From: an uncultured Eubacteriales bacterium
GTDB taxonomy: Bacteria > Bacillota > Clostridia > UMGS1883
NCBI GenBank assembly: GCA_905195005.1
Contig: CAJJUC010000094.1
Span: 1-9,318, forward strand
Direction: 5' to 3'
DNA length: 9,318 nt
Part shown: positions 1-5,713 of the stretch, one piece after another
Position numbering within the stretch: position 1 is the stretch's first letter
Layout of the letters: the number at the start of each line of letters is the position of its first letter
Program-made: the position numbers and the translations under genes
Notes under the pieces: generated by a model
Told to the model about the DNA's origin: nothing
Seen by the model: only the letters and a program-made list of their open reading frames with translations
Databases searched by the model: none

Positions 1-2
1 AG

Positions 3-125
3 GCGTTCCGGCTCAAATACAAGCGGCTCTCACAAGAGGAACGAAGCCTTTTGAAGAAGCTGTTCAAGAAATCCCCGCTGATAAAACAGTCCGGTATGAA
101 CTTCCGGCGCAGGCCGTGGAAATGA
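3..125 (+). CDS. 3' end of an unrecognised gene (partial, 40 residues)
   Basis: A reading frame open from the left edge ends at TGA 123-125. The 40 visible residues are strongly basic, with many Lys and Arg and a C-terminus ending FRRRPWK. The codons have GC-rich third positions. The stop lies four bases before a hairpin terminator (129-164), which suits the end of a gene. No domain can be named. The basic, leucine-containing character would suit the tail of a transposase or mobilisation protein, but that is a guess. A second frame, from base 2 to TAA at 200-202, is also open and has many codons starting with G. It would run through the hairpin and into the end of the gene on the other strand, so I prefer the shorter frame. 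The true start lies outside the window. Confidence 0.35.
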   Translation, partial: AFRLKYKRLSQEERSLLKKLFKKSPLIKQSGMNFRRRPWK

Positions 126-128
126 AAA

Positions 129-164
129 CTGCCGTTGTGGGAATGGTTGTTCCTGCAACGGCAG
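129..164. terminator. Bidirectional hairpin terminator between convergent genes
   Basis: A perfect 9-bp stem is formed by CTGCCGTTG (129-137) and CAACGGCAG (156-164) with an 18-nt loop. On the minus strand the stem is followed by TTTTCATTT, which makes it a good intrinsic terminator for the metallo-hydrolase gene ending at 171. On the plus strand it is followed by CTTTGATT, a poorer tract, but it lies directly after the stop of the partial plus-strand gene. Confidence 0.7.
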
Positions 165-170
165 CTTTGA

Positions 171-935
171 TTATATATGAATTTGGAAATCCTGAAACTT
201 AAACAATCCATTTCCCTGTTTGAGTTTTCCGGCTCTCTCTAATTGTGCAAATCCGGCTTCAATATCGGCTATCAAAGAAACGGGAATATCCAACTGATGG
301 TGTCCGGGCAGAACTTTTTTTATATTGTATTTCCGTATTCGCCTTATAGATTGATAGAATAGCTTCGGGTCGGTAGTTGGGTAAAATGCGTCCAGGCTTC
401 CCTTGTATATCAAATCCCCGGAATACAAATAGTTTCGTTCTGGTTCGTAAAAGCAACAATGTCCGGGAGAATGTCCCGGCGTGTGAACAACTTGAATTTC
501 CCGCCCGCCTAAATTTAGAAAATCGCCATCGTGTAAAATTCTTTGTGGGATACCTTGAAAAATCTGATAAGCGTTAATATCAAAATCTCTTGGAAAATCA
601 CAAGGAAGCCTTGTCAAATTATTCTTCACAACTTGCAATGGTATCGGAAACCTGACCGATAGCCAGTCCTTTTCCGCTTCATGTACGGCGATATTATCAA
701 AATACTTATGCCCGCCAATGTGATCCCAATGAACATGAGTTGTAACTGTCATAACAGGCAGCTTTGTCAGAGAGTCCACAATTTTTCTGATGTTGGAAAC
801 GCCTAAACCTGTATCAATGAGAATAGCATATTTTTCCCCACATAATAGATAACAATGTGTTTCTTCCCAGTGCTTGTATTCGCTAATAGAGAATGTATCA
901 CGGTCTATTTGCTCAATGGTAAACCAATTATCCAT
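171..935 (-). CDS. Metallo-beta-lactamase-fold hydrolase
   Basis: This is a 254-aa cytoplasmic protein with no signal peptide. The family's metal-binding signature is complete: HxHxDH as H67, H69, D71, H72 in THVHWDHIGG, then H155 in TPGHSPGH, D174 in YSGDLIY and H212 in LPGHH. This is the binuclear, usually zinc, site of the MBL-fold hydrolases related to glyoxalase II. An active hydrolase is therefore likely, but the fold covers thioesters, lactones, lactams and phosphodiesters and the substrate cannot be read from sequence. It is probably not a true beta-lactamase, because no export signal is present. The ATG at 933-935 is preceded by GGAGG at 948-952, a rather long spacing of about 12 nt. 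It is the last gene of the regulator, SnoaL-like, hydrolase operon and is followed by the hairpin at 129-164. Confidence 0.9.
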   Translation of the reverse strand: MDNWFTIEQIDRDTFSISEYKHWEETHCYLLCGEKYAILIDTGLGVSNIRKIVDSLTKLPVMTVTTHVHWDHIGGHKYFDNIAVHEAEKDWLSVRFPIPLQVVKNNLTRLPCDFPRDFDINAYQIFQGIPQRILHDGDFLNLGGREIQVVHTPGHSPGHCCFYEPERNYLYSGDLIYKGSLDAFYPTTDPKLFYQSIRRIRKYNIKKVLPGHHQLDIPVSLIADIEAGFAQLERAGKLKQGNGLFKFQDFQIHI

Positions 936-969
936 TCCGTATAATTACCTCCAGCAACTGAATTTCCAG

Positions 970-1389
970 TTAAAACCACTTTGCATTTTCATCTCTGAAA
1001 TGTGGTATATTGCCATCTTTATAAGGGTCATACCGATTTTCGTTACAACCAAATTCTTTTAAGAGAGCAATCTTGCCATCTGGCGTCCATTCTATCAGTG
1101 ACATTCCATCAAACGCTTCTACGTTACCGGCGTCCATCTTATTTTTGAAATACCATTCAACAATGGTTTGATTGCCTTTATGGAAAAATTGCTTGATGTC
1201 CCATTGCAAGACAGTTCCACGGGTATTCCATTCCTCAAACCAAAGTTTTATTTTCTTGGAGCCGTGGTACTCTGGCCCCCAACTTTCAATATATACGGCA
1301 TTATCAGAAAATACATTAAATATACCCAAATCTTTTTTTGCAAGCCACATATCAAACCAAAGTCTGATAATTCTTTCTCTATTGTCCAT
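970..1389 (-). CDS. SnoaL/NTF2-like small protein
   Basis: The 139-aa protein has the pattern of the SnoaL/NTF2-like superfamily: an N-terminal helix (RERIIRLWFDMW, residues 4-15), then FSDNAVYIESWGPEYHG (27-43), a helix with KLWFEEWN (48-55), and strands around EWYFKNKM and FDGMSLIEW. The family forms a cone-shaped alpha+beta barrel used by small isomerases and cyclases, and also by non-catalytic proteins. No specific reaction can be assigned. The ATG at 1387-1389 has AAGGAAGG at 1399-1406, nine bases upstream. Only 18 nt separate it from the regulator's stop, and 34 nt separate its stop from the hydrolase start, so the three genes look co-transcribed. Proteins of this fold often accompany single regulators in small detoxification or sensing cassettes, but no ligand is evident here. 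Confidence 0.8.
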   Translation of the reverse strand: MDNRERIIRLWFDMWLAKKDLGIFNVFSDNAVYIESWGPEYHGSKKIKLWFEEWNTRGTVLQWDIKQFFHKGNQTIVEWYFKNKMDAGNVEAFDGMSLIEWTPDGKIALLKEFGCNENRYDPYKDGNIPHFRDENAKWF

Positions 1390-1407
1390 TTCGCAGCGCC
1401 TTCCTTG

Positions 1408-1632
1408 TCAATTTAATTTTTCAGCGTCTTTGTCCTGCTCTAATTCAATTACATCCAAAATGCCACAATTCAGGGCTTCGCAGATACGAACCAGCGTTTC
1501 CATGCTGATGTTTTTGCCTTTACCCATGTTGGCAATCATATTTGTGGTAAGACCGGCGGCAATCCGCAAGTCCTCTTTCCTCATGTTGCGCTCAACCAGC
1601 GTGTGCCAGAGGGGTTTATAGCTTATGTGCAT
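1408..1632 (-). CDS. Small Xre-family helix-turn-helix regulator
   Basis: The 74-aa protein is nearly all DNA-binding domain. The N-terminus (SYKPLWHTLVERNM, 4-17) leads into an HTH with EDLRIAAGLTTNMIANMGKG (about 20-39) and the following ISMETLVRICEALNCGILDVIEL (43-65). This is the common Cro/C1-like short form of Firmicutes and their mobile elements, in which no ligand-binding domain is attached. The start ATG at 1630-1632 sits four bases after a strong GGAGG (1637-1641). It is the first gene of the three-gene operon read from the promoter at 1675-1703, so autoregulation is plausible, though no clear operator dyad is seen. No partner toxin is present beside it. Confidence 0.9.
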   Translation of the reverse strand: MHISYKPLWHTLVERNMRKEDLRIAAGLTTNMIANMGKGKNISMETLVRICEALNCGILDVIELEQDKDAEKLN

Positions 1633-1674
1633 TTATCCTCCTGCCTTTCTCCCGGTTTCGGGGTTCCTGTTCCC

Positions 1675-1703
1675 ATTATATCAAAATTCTTGCTAACTCA
1701 CAA
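1675..1703 (-). promoter_or_regulatory. Sigma-A-type promoter of the regulator/SnoaL-like/hydrolase operon
   Basis: On the minus strand a consensus TATAAT (1680 to 1675) is preceded by TGA, giving an extended -10 (TGnTATAAT). A 17-nt spacer separates it from TTGTGA (1703 to 1698), which matches four of six -35 positions. The predicted start site is near 1668, leaving a leader of about 35 nt before the regulator ATG. Confidence 0.75.
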
Positions 1704-1787
1704 ACATTTCTTGACACAACCGCCGGTTCCGTCTGGATTGTGCTTTTCCTTTCTTCTCTTGATTACATCTACTTAGCCATAAGCTGG
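1704..1787. other. Short non-coding junction with imperfect hairpin
   Basis: This gap separates the accessory operon from the membrane-protein gene. It contains AACCGCCGGTT (1718-1728), a small palindrome. Overlapping it is an imperfect stem, CACAACC (1715-1721) with GGATTGTG (1735-1742, one bulged A), followed on the plus strand by a pyrimidine-rich run (1743-1760). No plus-strand gene ends here, and the minus-strand gene ending at 1788 has no T tract after it. It may be a remnant of an insertion edge. No gene is seen. Confidence 0.3.
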
Positions 1788-2477
1788 TTAATGGGTTGTG
1801 AATGAGCATATTAACAGCACAACTATTATGACTGCGCAGGCATATCTTCCGAAAATCTGCATTTCGCGGTACCATGCGCTCGGCTCGCCGCCGTCAACCT
1901 CAAGCCTGTGGCGAAGCAGGAAGAATAAATCGGGGAAAATAATATCAAGCGCGAGCAATGCGGCCGCCAAAAGAATCAAGAGTGCAAGCCACGGATTTCC
2001 GCGCGTGTCCGCCGTTTCTCCGTCCGCCCATGAATAGAGCGTTCCGAGAGTGGGGAAAAGCTCCTCCGTGCTTGGGGGTTCATTTCCTGCGGTGACGGTG
2101 ATTTCGTTTGCCGTGCTTCCGTTATCGTCAACGAGAACGGCATAATTATCCATCGGGTATGCCTTTCCCGAAAAAACCTGTTCGCCGTTCTGCGTTATAA
2201 CAGTGGTTTCTCCCTTTGTGATTCCGTAAACACGTTTTTCGCCGTTGACGGAAAACTCAATGTCCGTTTCGTTCTTATGCGGCGTGATTTTCATGCTGTA
2301 GTGCGCATATTTGTCAGAGCCGGAAAAAGAGCCGCTCTTTTTATCGAGATAAAGAAATGCGTCACCGTGCCAAATACCGGGCAGAAACAGGCAATAGAGG
2401 TATACTGCTGCCGCAGCCGCCAAAACAAGCGCGGCGGCGGCATACTTCATTTTAAGACGGGGGAAAAAGCTGTTCAT
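1788..2477 (-). CDS. Three-helix membrane protein with DUF6199-like C-terminus
   Basis: The 229-aa protein has a hydrophobic N-terminal segment (about 11-33), an extracellular region of about 125 residues (34-160) rich in short beta-like stretches, and a second (161-187) and third (209-227) membrane helix. The last 70 residues follow the DUF6199 pattern: a helix ending in a Phe-Pro motif (IIFPDLFFLL), a polar loop with GGEPS, then a final helix. The function of that family is unknown. Its ATG (2475-2477) is seven bases after AGGAGA, and this ribosome binding site overlaps the stop of the FAD-protein gene, so the two are translationally coupled. The DUF assignment rests on motif memory. The three helices are clear. 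Confidence 0.75.
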   Translation of the reverse strand: MNSFFPRLKMKYAAAALVLAAAAAVYLYCLFLPGIWHGDAFLYLDKKSGSFSGSDKYAHYSMKITPHKNETDIEFSVNGEKRVYGITKGETTVITQNGEQVFSGKAYPMDNYAVLVDDNGSTANEITVTAGNEPPSTEELFPTLGTLYSWADGETADTRGNPWLALLILLAAALLALDIIFPDLFFLLRHRLEVDGGEPSAWYREMQIFGRYACAVIIVVLLICSFTTH

Positions 2478-2489
2478 AGGATTTTCTCC

Positions 2490-3854
2490 TTATTTGCAGA
2501 TTTTATCGGCAACGAAAAGCCCCATTGCGCCTGCCTGACTGAGCCCGCGCGTGATTCCGCTGCCGTCGCCTATGAGATAAACTCCGTCCGTAAGCATGAA
2601 ATTTTCATCGGACTGCGGACGAATCGAATAATATTTATTTTCGCAGCCGTAGAGCAATGTGTCGTCATTGGCAGTTCCGGGGGCAACCTTGTCAAGCGCG
2701 TATATGGTTTCGATAATATTTGTAAGCATTCTGTGCGGAAGCACAAGCGACAAATCGCCTGCCGTTGCTTTAAGCGTTGGGATAACGGTATTCTGCCCGA
2801 GGCGGTGGTCGTTCGTTCTTCTGCCGCGCACAAGGTCGCCGAAGCGCTGAACAAGCACGTTGCCGCTGCCAATCATATTAGCCATGCGCGCGATATATTC
2901 GGCGTATTCCGTCGGCTTATTGAACGGCTTTGTGAAATTGATTGACGAAAGGATTGCAAAGTTGCAGTTATCCGTCTTTTTCTCGGGCTCGGCATATGCG
3001 TGACCGTTAGCCGTTATAATTCCGTGATTGTTTTCAGCCGAAACAAGACCGCCCTGATTGAAGCAGAACATGCGCGTTCTGTCCTCAAAGGTTTTGGTTC
3101 TGTAAAGAATTTTCGGCTCGTAGATGGCGGAGGAAAACTCGCGCCAGATAATATCCTTCATTTCAACGCGGACGCCGATGTCAACCGAGTTGGAGTTCAT
3201 GGAAACGCCGTGCGTGTTGCAAAAATCGGAAACAAACTTTGCGCCGCCGCGCCCTGTTGCGATGATAACGTTTTTCGCGGTGCAGAGCTTTTCACCGTTC
3301 GCCATAATATTGTGAGCTCCGTTTTCGGATTTGATTTCCGAAACGGCTGTGTCGGGGCAGAGCCTGACTCCGTGCTCCGAAATCCAATCGATAAGCCGCT
3401 CCATGGTTGCAAGGTTTTTATCCGTTCCGAGGTGGCGCACATTCATGTCAAGCAGCCGCAGATTGTGCTGAATGCACTTAAGGCGCAAACCCTCGTTTGA
3501 CATGAACAGCTTCGGGTAATTATCCCCTGCGAAGCTCCTGAGCGTGTTGTCAACCTCATTGATATACTCCATCGCAACGTCATCGCCGAGACTTTCGCCG
3601 AGCGTTCCGCCGTACGCCGTTCCGAGGTTGAATTTACCGTCCGAAAATGCGCCTGCGCCTGCAAAGCCGCAGGTTATGCTGCATATTTTGCAGTGCACGC
3701 AGCCGTTGTTTTTGCTTGCCGGACAGCGGCGTTTTTCAATCATATGTCCGCTGTCATATATCACAACGGAAATGTCGGGGCGGTTCTTCGTTATTCTGTA
3801 GGCAGCCATAAGACCGCCTATTCCGCCGCCGATTATTGCTACGTCCGTGTTCAT
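2490..3854 (-). CDS. FAD-dependent dehydrogenase of the COG2509 type
   Basis: The 454-aa flavoprotein has an N-terminal Rossmann dinucleotide-binding motif, AIIGGGIGGLMAAYR (6-20), with the acidic end of the second strand (IYDSG, 32-36). An ATG motif, IIATGRGG, lies near residue 200, and the C-terminal FAD loop is LIGDGSGITRGLSQAGAMG (427-445). After the Rossmann motif comes a cysteine-rich stretch with Cys44, 52, 55, 58 and 62, followed by GAGAFSDGKFNL. This combination matches the uncharacterised FAD-dependent dehydrogenases of COG2509. The substrate is unknown. Cys52-62 fits C-x2-C-x2-C-x3-C, the spacing of a 4Fe-4S ferredoxin site, so a cluster is possible. The ATG at 3852-3854 is ten bases after AAAGGAA. 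It is first in a two-gene operon with the DUF6199-like protein, probably transcribed from the promoter at 3995-4023. Confidence 0.85.
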   Translation of the reverse strand: MNTDVAIIGGGIGGLMAAYRITKNRPDISVVIYDSGHMIEKRRCPASKNNGCVHCKICSITCGFAGAGAFSDGKFNLGTAYGGTLGESLGDDVAMEYINEVDNTLRSFAGDNYPKLFMSNEGLRLKCIQHNLRLLDMNVRHLGTDKNLATMERLIDWISEHGVRLCPDTAVSEIKSENGAHNIMANGEKLCTAKNVIIATGRGGAKFVSDFCNTHGVSMNSNSVDIGVRVEMKDIIWREFSSAIYEPKILYRTKTFEDRTRMFCFNQGGLVSAENNHGIITANGHAYAEPEKKTDNCNFAILSSINFTKPFNKPTEYAEYIARMANMIGSGNVLVQRFGDLVRGRRTNDHRLGQNTVIPTLKATAGDLSLVLPHRMLTNIIETIYALDKVAPGTANDDTLLYGCENKYYSIRPQSDENFMLTDGVYLIGDGSGITRGLSQAGAMGLFVADKICK

Positions 3855-3862
3855 TAATCTAT

Positions 3863-3887
3863 CGTTCCTTTCTGTGCCGTTCCTTTC
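3863..3887 (-). repeat. Tandem copy of a 10-bp RBS-like motif in the leader
   Basis: CGTTCCTTTC occurs at 3863-3872 and again at 3878-3887, a 15-bp period. Read on the minus strand each copy is GAAAGGAACG. The copy nearer the gene supplies the ribosome binding site of the FAD-dependent dehydrogenase. Confidence 0.6.
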
Positions 3888-3911
3888 CCGGCATAGCGGT
3901 TTTGAACGGCA
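3875..3911 (-). promoter_or_regulatory. Leader hairpin upstream of the FAD dehydrogenase
   Basis: An 8-bp perfect inverted repeat, TGCCGTTC (3875-3882) and GAACGGCA (3904-3911), with a 21-nt loop lies in the predicted leader. It includes part of the upstream GAAAGGAACG copy but leaves the copy used as ribosome binding site free. There is no T tract, so it is not an intrinsic terminator. It may be a stability element or have a regulatory role. Confidence 0.4.
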
Positions 3912-3956
3912 TGTGCTCGAATTTGTTATGCACTGTTTTTATTTTGCCCAGCAAAA

Positions 3957-3994
3957 GGGCTGCGGCAAAATGTGATTCCATTCAGCCACAGCCC
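3957..3994 (-). terminator. Intrinsic terminator after the sigma/anti-sigma operon
   Basis: A 10-bp stem pairs GGGCTGTGGC with GCCGCAGCCC as read on the minus strand, with one G-U pair and an 18-nt loop. It is followed by TTTTGCT (plus strand 3956 downwards). It lies 45 nt after the stop of the anti-sigma gene. On the plus strand the stem is followed after a few bases by a run of seven T, so it could act both ways. The promoter at 3995-4023 abuts the stem. Confidence 0.8.
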
Positions 3995-4023
3995 ATTTTA
4001 ACACTTTTTTTGCATTTTGTAAA
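3995..4023 (-). promoter_or_regulatory. Probable promoter of the FAD dehydrogenase operon, abutting a terminator
   Basis: On the minus strand TTTACA (4023 to 4018, five of six -35 bases) is followed by a 17-nt spacer and TAAAAT (4000 to 3995, five of six -10 bases). TGT before the -10 gives an extended -10 like the one at secA. The predicted start is near 3988, inside the 5' arm of the terminator stem, giving a leader of about 134 nt before the FAD gene. Confidence 0.6.
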
Positions 4024-4038
4024 TAGTAAAATTAAATA

Positions 4039-5073
4039 TCATTCGGCAAAACGTCCGTTTACAACCTTGCCGAGGTTAAATTCGCGGCTTTCGTCCGTAT
4101 CGGGGAGGGTGACGGTTATTATCAAATCTCCGCCGTCCGAAAAATGAAAATCCTCGCTGCCGTTAATTCCGCTAAACTTTGTGCCATCGGGGAGCTGTGA
4201 GCGGATTATTTCGTTTGCCGCGGAAATGTAATCATAGTCCTCGTCAAATAAGCTGCCGAGCGCTGATTTGCGCATCATACGTGTGTTTGCCGAACCTCCT
4301 CCGGACACTCCCGTGGCTTTCGGCATAAAATTTTCGCCGCTGTCTGCCGCGCTTTCTTTATCTGCGGAAGCATCTCCTGCGTCAAGTGAAAATGCCGATA
4401 TGGCGCTGTTCTCTTTCGGAAATTCATCGCTTTCGGGCGCGGCGGACTGCTGCGGGGAAATGCTCTCAGCGGATTGAATATCCTGCAAGCCGCTTTCCGG
4501 CTGAATTTTTGAGGCTTCCGGTGAAGCGCCGTCGCCGTTTTCGGGCTGAACCGGTGAAGCTTTGCGAACGTCTGCCGCTTCCTTATGCTTTGCGGCGGAA
4601 TCGGTGCGCGGTTTCTGCGCGTGCGCCGCGTCGGTTTCGCTTTTTACCGGCGGCTGCGCAATACTTTCCGCAGAAGCGCCGCTTTCGGGCTGTGCGCTGT
4701 CCGCTGCGGCATTGCCGGCAGCTTCCGCGGTATCCTTTTGTATATCCTGCTTTGTTTCCGCCGGGCGCGTTTTTTTGGCGGAAGTATCGGGCATTTCCTC
4801 CGAGCGGCGGAACGTCAGCCGTTCCGAAACGCTCCCGATAACGGGAATGCGCCCGAGCAGCTGCTGCATTTCTCCGCCGGAATTGGACAGAACCGTCAGC
4901 GCGCACAGGAATACTGCCGCGAATGAGCCGCATTTTTTGGTGATGCTGAAAATGAGCGCGCTTTTTCGCTGCTTTTTATTGATTTTATCCATAAGCCGCG
5001 CGTTCAGATCCTGCGGCAAATCGGGCGCTTCAAGTGCATTTTTCAAAGCGCTTTCAAGCATTTTGCCGTCCAT
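4039..5073 (-). CDS. Probable membrane anti-sigma factor with long disordered stalk
   Basis: The protein has 344 aa from ATG at 5071-5073, or 346 aa from ATG at 5077-5079. I prefer 5073 because its spacing to GGAGG (5083-5087) is nine bases and not three. In 346-residue numbering there is a short charged cytoplasmic N-terminus (1-49), one membrane helix (about 50-67), then GRIPVIGSVSERLTFR (76-91). That motif resembles the segment just outside the membrane in RsiV/RsgI-type anti-sigma factors. Residues about 93-265 are low-complexity, rich in Ala, Ser, Glu, Pro and Gln, with QPE(S/N)G three times (130, 178, 193). A compact acidic C-terminal domain (272-346) follows. No DUF3298 lysozyme-binding domain or zinc anti-sigma motif is seen. 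It overlaps the sigma gene by 20 nt, so tight co-translation and a regulator/sigma pairing are expected. That it inhibits this sigma factor is inference from context. Confidence 0.75.
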   Translation of the reverse strand: MDGKMLESALKNALEAPDLPQDLNARLMDKINKKQRKSALIFSITKKCGSFAAVFLCALTVLSNSGGEMQQLLGRIPVIGSVSERLTFRRSEEMPDTSAKKTRPAETKQDIQKDTAEAAGNAAADSAQPESGASAESIAQPPVKSETDAAHAQKPRTDSAAKHKEAADVRKASPVQPENGDGASPEASKIQPESGLQDIQSAESISPQQSAAPESDEFPKENSAISAFSLDAGDASADKESAADSGENFMPKATGVSGGGSANTRMMRKSALGSLFDEDYDYISAANEIIRSQLPDGTKFSGINGSEDFHFSDGGDLIITVTLPDTDESREFNLGKVVNGRFAE

Positions 5074-5581
5074 TCTCATACACCTCCATTTTCTTTTTTA
5101 TTTCCGTCCTTGCGCTGTGCAGGCGGCTTTTGACCGTTCCCTCGGGGCATTTTATTGCGGCGGCGATGTCCGAAACCGACATTTCCGCCGTGTAGAACAA
5201 AAGCACGGGAAGGCGGAGCTTTTCATCAAGCTCGGAAACGGCGCGGCTGACATATGAGCAAAGCTCCTTTTTCAGCAAATCGCCGTCCGCCGACACATCG
5301 GACGCAATATCATAATGATTGTCAATATTATCGGTCGGCGCAATGCCTGCTCTTCTTGCGAATTTGCGCTTGCTGCTTTTCCACAGCGAAAGGGCGATCG
5401 CCGCGAGGTATGCGCGCGGATTGTTATTTTCATCGATTGAGGACGCTTTTTCGAGCGCTTTGAGAAAGGTATCCTGATAAAGCTCCTCGGCATTATATGT
5501 ATCGTTCGTCAGCCGAAGGCAAAAACCGTAAATATATTTGCCGTGCTCTTCGGCGAGGCGCCCGATATCGGATTTGTTCAT
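5054..5581 (-). CDS. ECF-type RNA polymerase sigma factor
   Basis: The 175-aa protein has the two-domain ECF layout. Region 2 (about 8-75) includes the core-binding helix AEELYQDTFLKAL (31-43) and the -10-recognition helix NPRAYLAAIALSLWKSSKRK (54-73). An acidic linker (about 82-104) follows, then region 4 (about 115-166) with the helix-turn-helix MSVSDIAAAIKCPEGTVKSRLHSAR (134-158), which reads the -35 element. The length is typical of the family. The ATG at 5579-5581 sits six bases after AAGGAGGA (5588-5595), an excellent ribosome binding site. The gene is followed, with overlap, by a membrane protein that is its likely anti-sigma factor. The promoter found upstream (5685-5713) is of the housekeeping type. 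No good ECF promoter was found in the leader, so autoregulation is not proven. Confidence 0.93.
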   Translation of the reverse strand: MNKSDIGRLAEEHGKYIYGFCLRLTNDTYNAEELYQDTFLKALEKASSIDENNNPRAYLAAIALSLWKSSKRKFARRAGIAPTDNIDNHYDIASDVSADGDLLKKELCSYVSRAVSELDEKLRLPVLLFYTAEMSVSDIAAAIKCPEGTVKSRLHSARTEIKKKMEVYENGRQNA

Positions 5582-5684
5582 CCGGATTCCTCCTTCACTT
5601 TGTTATAGACGCAAAATGCGCAAAGGTTCAAAAAAATTTGAATTTTTCGATTTGAGAGAAAATCAACAATAATCTCTATTATAC

Positions 5685-5713
5685 ATTAAACTCCGCGGCG
5701 GACGGATTGTCAA
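5685..5713 (-). promoter_or_regulatory. Housekeeping-type promoter of the sigma/anti-sigma operon
   Basis: On the minus strand a perfect TTGACA (5713 to 5708) is followed by exactly 17 nt and TTTAAT (5690 to 5685, five of six -10 bases). The leader is about 97 nt. The spacer (5691-5707) contains one copy of the 12-bp direct repeat. A TATAAT just downstream (5683 to 5678) is 24 nt from the -35 and less likely to be used with it. Confidence 0.75.

Noticed and set aside
2..202. Alternative open frame at the left edge ending at TAA 200-202
   Set aside because: Its codon pattern is coding-like, but it would read through the terminator hairpin and overlap the end of the hydrolase gene. The frame ending at 125 fits better. 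Only the sequence to the left can settle this.
1693..1875. Minus-strand 60-residue frame crossing the end of the DUF6199-like gene
   Set aside because: It overlaps the membrane-protein gene in another frame and has no ribosome binding site or motif.
2277..3500. Plus-strand frames of 222 and 166 residues opposite the membrane protein and FAD dehydrogenase
   Set aside because: They are shadows of well-supported minus-strand genes, with no recognisable motif or upstream ribosome binding site.
4386..5257. Long overlapping plus-strand reading frames opposite the anti-sigma and sigma genes, rich in Arg, Cys and Phe
   Set aside because: They are antisense frames kept open by high GC third positions. 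They lack ribosome binding sites, and their composition is unlike real proteins. The minus-strand frames have recognisable domains.
5627..5642. TTCAAA-AAAA-TTTGAA inverted repeat in the sigma gene leader
   Set aside because: It is a short, AT-only-type dyad of the kind common by chance in such intergenic DNA, with no second copy.
5678..5683. Perfect TATAAT on the minus strand as -10 of the sigma operon
   Set aside because: It is 24 nt from the TTGACA box, while TTTAAT at 5690-5685 has the ideal 17-nt spacing. A separate start with another -35 cannot be excluded.
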